From an uncultured Oscillibacter sp. (lineage in GTDB: Bacteria > Bacillota > Clostridia > Oscillospirales > Oscillospiraceae): 64,000 nucleotides of DNA. Within the stretch, counting starts at the first letter, position 1, and every line of letters starts with the position of its first letter. Below are positions 57,924 to 64,000 of the stretch, piece by piece. The stretch lies in assembly GCA_910588175.1 (NCBI GenBank), contig CAJUQQ010000001.1:109304-173303 (forward strand), given 5' to 3'. The notes beneath the pieces are model-generated. The model worked only from the letters and a program-made list of their open reading frames with translations. It did no database searches and had not been told where the DNA came from. A program made the position numbers and the translations under genes.

Positions 57924-59033
57924 TTGATCGGTATTTTGACCTTTCACTGGGCGGACAACCATGGCGCGATGCTTCAGACCTACGCGTTAAAGCACTATTT
58001 GGAAAAGCGGGGAGAGCAGGTACGCGTGATTCCCTATGCCCCGTATTGGCTGACCTGTACCTACTGGTTGTGCCCATTCAAGGCTGAACTGGAAGATCAT
58101 GTCCCACGTTATCAGCTCCTACGCGAAAGCGTACGCTGGAATTTACGGGTGGCCGGGCGCTTTGAACGGCGGCGTCTGCGCATGAGGGCTTTCCGCCGCC
58201 GTTATCTTACCTCCGAAGCTCCGATCCGTAAGACGGAAGATCTTTCGTTTCTGCCCTTTAAAAGCGTCGTGATTGGAAGTGATCAGGTCTGGAATCCGAA
58301 GATCACCCTTGGACTGGCCGACGCATATACCGGCAATATCCCGCAAAGGGGAAATTGCCGCCTGATTTCCTATGCGGCCAGCTTTGGTGAGGACGCTCTC
58401 CCGGAGGCAGACCGGGAAGAGTTTATTCGGCGCGTTGGCGGTTTTCACGCGGTCTCTGTTCGGGAGGAGGCTGGCGCGGCTTTCGCGCGGCAGCTTTTAG
58501 GGCGGGAGGTCTGTCACGCGCTGGACCCCACGCTGCTCTTGGACCGGACCGAATGGGAGAAAATCGGGAAGGTTCCGCCGGAAAAGGATTATGTACTCCT
58601 CTATATGATGCCCTGCAGAGAACACCTGCTGCGCTGGGCGCAGGCGTTTGCCGCGCGGCTGGGGAAAAAGCTGATTGCTTTGGCGAACCCGGGAAGCACG
58701 CATCGGCTGCGGAACTTTGAACCGGCCTCCGGGGTTGGCCCGGCAGAGTTTATTGGGTACGTGCAAAACGCCTACTGCGTGCTTACCAGCTCGTTTCATG
58801 GGACGGTCTTTTCCATTTTGTATGAGAAACCATTTCTCACCTATTGCCAGGATGTGCTGGGCAATCGACAGAGGAATCTGCTGGAAAGACTGGGGCTGCT
58901 CTCTCATCTGTGGGAATTAGACAAGGATACCGACCCTGCGGAGGTTTGGAAGAATACGGACTGGGAGCAGGTGAGAAGCCGGCTTTCCTCGGAACGGGAG
59001 CGGTCTGAACGCTTCCTTGCCGAGAATATTTGA
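57924..59033 (+). CDS. Polysaccharide pyruvyl transferase family protein
   Basis: A 369-aa protein: I-G-I-L-T-F-H-W-A-D-N-H-G-A-M-L-Q at the start, V-V-I-G-S-D-Q-V-W-N-P near 112, C-H-A-L-D-P-T-L-L and the C-terminal S-S-F-H-G-T-V-F-S-I-L-Y family mark. Members add ketal pyruvate to glycans. The start is TTG at 57924, 8 nt after AAAAGGAGG. It lies between two near-identical glycosyltransferases. Confidence 0.9.
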   Translation: MIGILTFHWADNHGAMLQTYALKHYLEKRGEQVRVIPYAPYWLTCTYWLCPFKAELEDHVPRYQLLRESVRWNLRVAGRFERRRLRMRAFRRRYLTSEAPIRKTEDLSFLPFKSVVIGSDQVWNPKITLGLADAYTGNIPQRGNCRLISYAASFGEDALPEADREEFIRRVGGFHAVSVREEAGAAFARQLLGREVCHALDPTLLLDRTEWEKIGKVPPEKDYVLLYMMPCREHLLRWAQAFAARLGKKLIALANPGSTHRLRNFEPASGVGPAEFIGYVQNAYCVLTSSFHGTVFSILYEKPFLTYCQDVLGNRQRNLLERLGLLSHLWELDKDTDPAEVWKNTDWEQVRSRLSSERERSERFLAENI

Positions 59034-59087
59034 AAATGGCGCGGCGGAGCGGGAAACCTTGACCCGATACGAAAGGCGGCGAAACAG

Positions 59088-60179
59088 GTGAAAAACGGCC
59101 CATTGGTCAGCATGATCGTTCCGGTCTATAATAAAAGAGATTATTTGAGAACTTGTGTTGACTCATTATGTGCCCAGACGTATACGAATCTGGAAATTAT
59201 CCTGGTGGATGACGGCTCTACGGATGGGAGCGGGGAGCTGTGCGACGCCTATGCGCGGAGAGACCCGCGAATTCGGGTAACCCATCAGGTCAACGGCGGC
59301 GTCAGCTCGGCGCGGAACACGGGACTGGACACAGCGCGGGGGGACTATGTTTACTTTTTGGACGCGGATGACCGGGTTTTGGAGACGATGGCAGCGGAAA
59401 TGGTCTCCACCTATGAGCGGGAAGGCTGTGACCTCTGTGTGGGTGGCATTATGGCTCGGGACGAACAGGAAGAGTCCAATTCATACCGTATTTTTCATCT
59501 GGAAGCGATGCTCATTCAATTCCCAACGCTGCGCAAAAAGCATCGTTTTTTATGCCAGTGGATTTTAAATAACAAATTGGGCTGGTCTGTCAACAGTCAG
59601 GTATGGCGGCGCGATATCATTGAACGCCATCATCTGCGCTTCAAAGACGGCCAAAAAATTTATGAGGACATGGATTTTTTCTTCCGGTACACCGCCTGCT
59701 GTCAGAACCTTCGGTATATTCCACAAATGTTTTACATTTACCGGCAACATGCGGATTCTGTTATGCACACCAGTAATGAGCAGGAGCTTCTTTATTGGAT
59801 GCTTTGCCTGACCAGATCATGGAACGAGTATTTGGACGCCTCTTGTCCGCCTGCGTACATTTGCGCCGGCGTTGTTTATATCCGGATGTTTGTAGATGTT
59901 CCCCTCCGAACGGAAGCGGATAAAAAGCGGGCTGCCCGGATCATTCATTCTTTCCGCACGTCGGAGAATGGGGAGTGGCTTCTGGGACAGGCCCGGCTGG
60001 CCGTGAGGAATTGGGGCAGGATCTTGCGTATCTGCGGATTATATTTGGGCCTGCGGGTCTATGCGTTTTATAAAAGTGTTTTGACAGGGGATATGTCCGC
60101 TTTTTACCAGGTCAATCAACTGAGACTGTGGAGCGAAACGCTTTGCGCATGGAAGCGGACGCTGCTGCCAGACCGGTAA
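59088..60179 (+). CDS. Family 2 glycosyltransferase (copy 2 of a tandem pair)
   Basis: A 363-aa enzyme with S-M-I-V-P-V-Y-N-K-R-D-Y-L, I-I-L-V-D-D-G-S-T-D-G-S and F-L-D-A-D-D-R. It matches the gene at 56759 nearly end to end, including the C-terminal E-N-G-E-W-L-L-G-Q-A-R-L-A-V-R-N. The start is GTG at 59088. It ends 35 bp before the next gene. Confidence 0.88.
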   Translation: MKNGPLVSMIVPVYNKRDYLRTCVDSLCAQTYTNLEIILVDDGSTDGSGELCDAYARRDPRIRVTHQVNGGVSSARNTGLDTARGDYVYFLDADDRVLETMAAEMVSTYEREGCDLCVGGIMARDEQEESNSYRIFHLEAMLIQFPTLRKKHRFLCQWILNNKLGWSVNSQVWRRDIIERHHLRFKDGQKIYEDMDFFFRYTACCQNLRYIPQMFYIYRQHADSVMHTSNEQELLYWMLCLTRSWNEYLDASCPPAYICAGVVYIRMFVDVPLRTEADKKRAARIIHSFRTSENGEWLLGQARLAVRNWGRILRICGLYLGLRVYAFYKSVLTGDMSAFYQVNQLRLWSETLCAWKRTLLPDR

Positions 60180-60214
60180 AGACAGCTGCCCAAGAGGTTC
60201 AGGAAAGGGACAAT

Positions 60215-61297
60215 ATGGTAGAAAAAGAACGCTGTACTGGCTGCGGCGCATGCGCGGCGGTTTGCCCGCATGGCGCGATTGCATTGCGGAGTGACGGGGA
60301 CGGCTTTTTATATCCTCAGATCCGTGCCGCGCTCTGTACGGAATGCGGCCTTTGCGACCGGACATGCCCTCTCATGGAGGAACCGCCGCCTTCCGAGGAG
60401 GAACCCCTCTGCTTCGGCGCGAAAGCGAAGGAGGAACGGGTGCGCCTTCTGGGGTCCTCCGGGGGAATCTTTCCTCTGCTGGCGGCCAATATGCTGAGAA
60501 GCGGGGGAACCGTATGGGGCGCGGCGCTTTTGGAGGACGGGACGGTGCGGCACACGGAAATCCAAACCGAGGCGGATATTTCCCGGATATCCCGGACGAA
60601 GTACGTGCAAAGCGACCTGAGCCGGGTATGGGAACAAATAGAGGGGCAGCTGCGGGAGGGACGGCCGGTCCTCTTCTGCGGAACGCCCTGCCAAGCGGAT
60701 GCTCTGCGGGTATTCCTTGGGGAAAACCGAAAGGGGCTGCTTTTGGTGGACCTGATTTGTTACGGCGTTCCCTCGCCTGGAATCTGGAAGCGTTACATAA
60801 CATATCTGGAGCGCCGGTATGGCGGCTCTTTCCGCTCGTTTTTCTTTCGGGACAAGCGGAACCGGGACAACGGACATACCCGCGCGGTCCAGGTGGGGGA
60901 GTCGGAATATATCTGCTCCCTTGACGGCGACCAGTACTGCCGCACATTTTTCCGCAACGTGAACATCCGGCCGTCTTGTTTTCGCTGCCGGTACTGCACC
61001 GCAGACAGGAGCAGCGACATCACGCTGGGGGATTTCTGGGGCATTGAACAGGTTCACCCCGGCTTTGATAACGACGGCCTGGGCTGTTCGGCGGTAGTCT
61101 GCCACTCCCCCAAGGGAAAACAGTTGTGGGAACAAATTCGGCCCGAAACGGATTGGTTTGCCTGTGACTGGGAGGCGGTGGCCAATGACCGTCAGCCCCG
61201 GCTGCGGGAACCGGTCAAAGAACATCCCAGACGGCAGTTCTATCTGCGCCTGAGGCACATTCTGCCATTTTCACTTTGGCTGCGTCTGTTTCGCTGA
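60215..61297 (+). CDS. F420 hydrogenase/dehydrogenase beta-subunit-like ferredoxin protein
   Basis: A 360-aa protein. Two [4Fe-4S] motifs open it: C-T-G-C-G-A-C-A-A-V-C-P (7-18) and C-T-E-C-G-L-C-D-R-T-C-P (41-52). The FrhB-type C-terminal domain follows, with L-G-S-S-G-G-I-F-P-L near 80 and F-C-G-T-P-C-Q-A near 151, and further cysteines C-F-R-C-R-Y-C near 255. Such proteins recur next to pyruvyl transferases in glycan loci, but their redox reaction there is not known. Confidence 0.88.
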   Translation: MVEKERCTGCGACAAVCPHGAIALRSDGDGFLYPQIRAALCTECGLCDRTCPLMEEPPPSEEEPLCFGAKAKEERVRLLGSSGGIFPLLAANMLRSGGTVWGAALLEDGTVRHTEIQTEADISRISRTKYVQSDLSRVWEQIEGQLREGRPVLFCGTPCQADALRVFLGENRKGLLLVDLICYGVPSPGIWKRYITYLERRYGGSFRSFFFRDKRNRDNGHTRAVQVGESEYICSLDGDQYCRTFFRNVNIRPSCFRCRYCTADRSSDITLGDFWGIEQVHPGFDNDGLGCSAVVCHSPKGKQLWEQIRPETDWFACDWEAVANDRQPRLREPVKEHPRRQFYLRLRHILPFSLWLRLFR

Positions 61298-61329
61298 GCG
61301 CAGCGATAGGAAGGGGGGGATATCCGGCG

Positions 61330-63018
61330 ATGCGTACATTGTTTAAGCTGCTGCAATTGCTGGAGAAGCCTCAGCAGAGATTTTTTGTTCTGTTCACGCT
61401 GCTGAGCCTGCTCAGCCCGGCGGTGGACCTGTTTGGCGTATCCCGATTTATACCGGTGGCACAGCAGGCCTTTCGCTTAGAGGATTCTGAGCAGATGCCC
61501 GGACAGATTGTGTTCCTTGCCTTTGTCCTGCTGTTGGCCGGGGGTTTTAAGCTTCTGAAAAATCGCTGTTCCACACTCTTGACCATAAATGTCTCCCATG
61601 CCTGGTCTTTAAAGGTTTACAAACTGTTTGGGGAGGAAGAGCTGGAGGAGCACAATCAAAAAACAATCGCCCAGGCTATCAGCAGTGTGCGGACAGATCC
61701 CTCTGTCTGTGCCGGAATGATCGTCTCTTATGTGAATTTGATAGTTGATATCCTGACCGCGGCGGCTTATTCCTTGATGATTATTTACGCAGCTCGGGGA
61801 ATCGGTATCATCAGCTGTCTGCTGACAGCCGCGCTTACCATCGCGTTTTATTTGTTTGGCCATGTGTACGTGGTCCGCTGCGGAGAGAAAATGCGGCGGA
61901 TGGAGATTCACGCCGCCGGCCTTGTTTCCACCGCCTTCGGTTCCTATAAGGAAATTAAGGTGGATTCCCGAAGGGGCAGACTGCTGGAAAAATACCGCAG
62001 GGCCAGTGAGGATTGTGTACAGGTAAAGAAAAGCTATACGCTTATGCGGGAGGCACAGGGGACCATACTCCACGATTTTATGCAGGCGGCCCTGTTTTTC
62101 CTTTTGGCCGCTGTTCTGGCAATGGGGATGAATCTGTCCAGCGTCCTTCCTGGGGCGGTGATTTATATTACGCTGCTTTCCCGGCTGCTGTCGGTTTCCA
62201 ATCGGATTTCCTCTTCCGTGACCAGTCTGCAATACGCGTCTAAATATTATGAGGCGCTGGAGGCGGCCCTGAATCAACACAATGTGCTGCAGCAAAAACA
62301 GGCGGACAGGGCGCGGCTGCGGGAAAAGCAGGTCACACTGAACCAGGGAATTCATGTGGAAAATTTGAGTTTCCATTATCCTAACGGAAAATCTATTTTT
62401 GAAAACGCCTCCATTGACATTCCGGCGGGGCGCTCCGTCGCCATTGTTGGGCCGTCAGGGGAGGGAAAGACGACATTCTTGGATTTAATTTTGGGCCTGC
62501 TTCATCCGCAATCGGGGCATATCTGGTACGATGATTTTGATATTGTAGAGGAAACAGACGGTCAAGGGCCCTGCCGGGCGGACATTGGCAATGTGGTCAG
62601 CTATATTCCGCAGACGGTTTACTTAAACGACGATACCATCCGGAGCAATGTGGCCTTTATGGTGGACGAGGACGAGGAACGTCTGATGGAATGCCTGAAA
62701 TACGCCCAGATATGGAAGGATGTCCAGGAGATGCCCGACGGCCTGGACACGCTGATCGGGCGAAACGGCGTCGCCATTTCCGGCGGACAGCGTCAACGCA
62801 TTGCCTTGGCCCGGGCTCTTTATAAACAGTTTGAAATTTTGATTATGGATGAGGCCACCGCCGCCCTGGATGCGGATACTGAAAGCGCGGTAATTGACTC
62901 TATTCGAAAGATGAGAGGGGATAAAACCCTTCTGCTGGTGACCCATCATCTCAATCTGGCCAACGAATGTGAATATGTCTACCGGTTGGAAAACCGGAAG
63001 CTGGTAAGGATACGGTAA
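61330..63018 (+). CDS. ABC transporter with fused membrane and ATPase domains (glycan/lipid exporter-like)
   Basis: A 562-aa half-transporter. Six membrane helices span about 15-300. The ATPase domain (about 340-560) has Walker A G-P-S-G-E-G-K-T-T near 376-384, Q-loop I-P-Q-T-V-Y, signature S-G-G-Q-R-Q-R, Walker B I-L-I-M-D-E-A-T-A-A-L-D and H-loop T-H-H. It is similar to flippases such as PglK/MsbA-type proteins and may export the lipid-linked glycan made by the cluster. The start at 61330 overlaps no gene; AAGGGGGGG precedes it. Confidence 0.9.
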   Translation: MRTLFKLLQLLEKPQQRFFVLFTLLSLLSPAVDLFGVSRFIPVAQQAFRLEDSEQMPGQIVFLAFVLLLAGGFKLLKNRCSTLLTINVSHAWSLKVYKLFGEEELEEHNQKTIAQAISSVRTDPSVCAGMIVSYVNLIVDILTAAAYSLMIIYAARGIGIISCLLTAALTIAFYLFGHVYVVRCGEKMRRMEIHAAGLVSTAFGSYKEIKVDSRRGRLLEKYRRASEDCVQVKKSYTLMREAQGTILHDFMQAALFFLLAAVLAMGMNLSSVLPGAVIYITLLSRLLSVSNRISSSVTSLQYASKYYEALEAALNQHNVLQQKQADRARLREKQVTLNQGIHVENLSFHYPNGKSIFENASIDIPAGRSVAIVGPSGEGKTTFLDLILGLLHPQSGHIWYDDFDIVEETDGQGPCRADIGNVVSYIPQTVYLNDDTIRSNVAFMVDEDEERLMECLKYAQIWKDVQEMPDGLDTLIGRNGVAISGGQRQRIALARALYKQFEILIMDEATAALDADTESAVIDSIRKMRGDKTLLLVTHHLNLANECEYVYRLENRKLVRIR

Positions 63019-63021
63019 AGT

Positions 63022-63921
63022 ATGAGAAATTATGTAGGGGTACGAGACCGCGTGTCCGTGGTAACGCCCGTCTATAACGGAGAGCGGCATCTGCACCGGC
63101 TGCTGCGCTCCATCCTCGCCCAGACCTGGGATCATCTGGAAATGATTCTGGTGGATGACGGGTCTCAGGACAGAACCGTCGAAACAGCACAGGAGTTTCA
63201 AGCGCAATTTCAAGCTCGGGGGTTTTCATTCCAGATCGTTCGCGCAGAGCACCGGAATGCTTCCGCCGCCATTAATCGTGGTTTGCCGCTGGTTACGGGG
63301 GAATTTTTAATCTGGCCGGACAGCGACGATGAGTTGGAACCGGATTCCATACGCAGAAGGGTGGAGTTTCTCCGGGCAAATCCGCAGTATCAGTGTGTCC
63401 GCTCCTTGAGCCGCTATCGCTATGAGGACGGCTCCACAGCCCGGCCCCAGGAGAAGAAAGGATGCTTGGAGGAAGAAAATCTGTTTTTCCCCATCTTGCT
63501 CAACAGAAGCTTTGTGTGTTGTGGATGTTACATGCTGCGCCTGGAAGCGTTCTTCTCCATTTATCCACAGCGGAAAATCCCCGAGTACGACGTGGGACAG
63601 AATTTCCAGATGCTCCTTCCGTTTATGTACAGGCACCCTTGTCCGACTATCCGGGAGGAGCTGTACACGGTTTATGTTCGGCCCAACAGCCATTCTCACC
63701 GTGTGCTGACCCAACAGGAAGATGAGAAAAAGTATGCGGATTTTGAAGCTCTGGTGGATGAGCTGGCAGCGGTCTGCCCGATCAATAACCCGACAGAACG
63801 GATGCAGATAAAGCGCTGGAAGTGGAGCAGGCGGTATGAGCTGTACCGCCGGTACAACCGTAAGCGGAGGGCAAGAATCGCACTTTGCTGGCTTTTCTGG
63901 CATGGCGGTTTTATTCGTTAA
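63022..63921 (+). CDS. Family 2 glycosyltransferase
   Basis: A 299-aa GT-A enzyme: V-S-V-V-T-P-V-Y-N-G-E-R-H-L, M-I-L-V-D-D-G-S-Q-D-R-T and W-P-D-S-D-D-E-L, where PDSDD stands in for the usual DXD. It is distinct from the tandem pair. A C-terminal basic region (R-R-Y-E-L-Y-R-R-Y-N-R-K-R-R) may touch the membrane. It starts 3 bp after the ABC gene, so the two are coupled. Confidence 0.88.
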   Translation: MRNYVGVRDRVSVVTPVYNGERHLHRLLRSILAQTWDHLEMILVDDGSQDRTVETAQEFQAQFQARGFSFQIVRAEHRNASAAINRGLPLVTGEFLIWPDSDDELEPDSIRRRVEFLRANPQYQCVRSLSRYRYEDGSTARPQEKKGCLEEENLFFPILLNRSFVCCGCYMLRLEAFFSIYPQRKIPEYDVGQNFQMLLPFMYRHPCPTIREELYTVYVRPNSHSHRVLTQQEDEKKYADFEALVDELAAVCPINNPTERMQIKRWKWSRRYELYRRYNRKRRARIALCWLFWHGGFIR

Positions 63922-63927
63922 TAGAAA

Positions 63928-64000
63928 AGAGCCGCCATCTGGCGGCTCTCAGAGTGTCGAAAAACGGTAAAAACTCCAACAACGGGAAGGAAGAGAGTTA
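63928..64000. repeat. Dispersed intergenic element, copy D, cut by the window end
   Basis: A terminator hairpin (63928-63936 with 63941-63949, loop ATCT) follows the last glycosyltransferase. The element then begins CAGAGTGTCGAAAAA (63950-63964), with GGGAAGGAA 34 nt after the element start, the same spacing as in copy A. The rest lies outside the window. Confidence 0.8.

Noticed and set aside
1..64000. tRNA genes, toxin-antitoxin pairs and defence systems
   Set aside because: No tRNA-like cloverleaf core, restriction, CRISPR-associated or abortive-infection gene was recognised by reading; a covariance and profile search would be decisive.

Overview
The window is chromosomal DNA from a GC-rich, spore-forming member of the Clostridia, most likely family Oscillospiraceae (Flavonifractor/Oscillibacter/Intestinimonas-like). 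This rests on the gene content (SpoIID-like, SpoIIM, YunB and CotH proteins, HprK, RapZ-YvcK-WhiA, DUF4364, DUF1858, YerB-type DUF3048), strong AGGAGG ribosome sites, consensus TTGACA-17-TATAAT promoters and a class A RNase P RNA. The species cannot be fixed from sequence alone.

Layout. 1-1230: cut-off gene for a membrane-anchored acyltransferase-like protein. 1.6-3.6 kb: gdhA and ruvX, convergent on a shared terminator. 3.7-7.3 kb (minus): rpmG-secE-nusG-rplK-rplA, then rplJ-rplL behind its own promoter and an L10 leader; rpoBC does not follow. 7.6-11.1 kb: lipoprotein, dapA, asd. 11.2-16.5 kb: SpoIID-like protein, queA, a TfoX-C protein, tgt, methyltransferase, rpmB. 16.8-23.8 kb (plus): hprK-glk-murB-rapZ-yvcK-lipoprotein-whiA and two small genes. 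23.8-31.8 kb: dnaE, DUF4364, DUF3048 lipoprotein, Cys-rich protein, GNAT, yajC, small membrane protein. 32.2-39.4 kb: spoIIM-xerD, ruvC-ruvA, two small genes, ruvB-AAA ATPase-SdpI-like-glmM. 39.4-44.2 kb: SigH-like sigma factor, zinc-ribbon protein, small genes, DUF1858, trmK-nif3-yebC. 44.3-47.7 kb (minus): VTC domain-DUF4956-CotH operon. 47.9-54.5 kb: membrane XRE regulator, rnpB, hydrolase, murD, yunB, ligA. 54.7-63.9 kb: a probable island with a gene remnant, a large serine recombinase and a six-gene surface-glycan cluster.

The most unusual signal is a dispersed, non-coding, about 162-bp element with three hairpins, seen at 8.8, 29.2, 54.5 and 63.9 kb. In the two complete copies it lies between two identical copies of the host gene's terminator hairpin. 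The hairpin differs between loci but is duplicated within each, so it looks like a 26-31 bp target duplication covering a whole terminator. The 63.9-kb copy starts the same way and runs off the window, which gives a direct prediction. Two other MITE-like repeats with terminal inverted repeats are present at 41.5 kb and 46.2 kb.

How the genes work together: most of the window is housekeeping (translation, replication and repair, lysine and cell-wall synthesis, tRNA modification). The accessory parts are the glycan island, the VTC-DUF4956-CotH module and several lipoproteins of unknown role.
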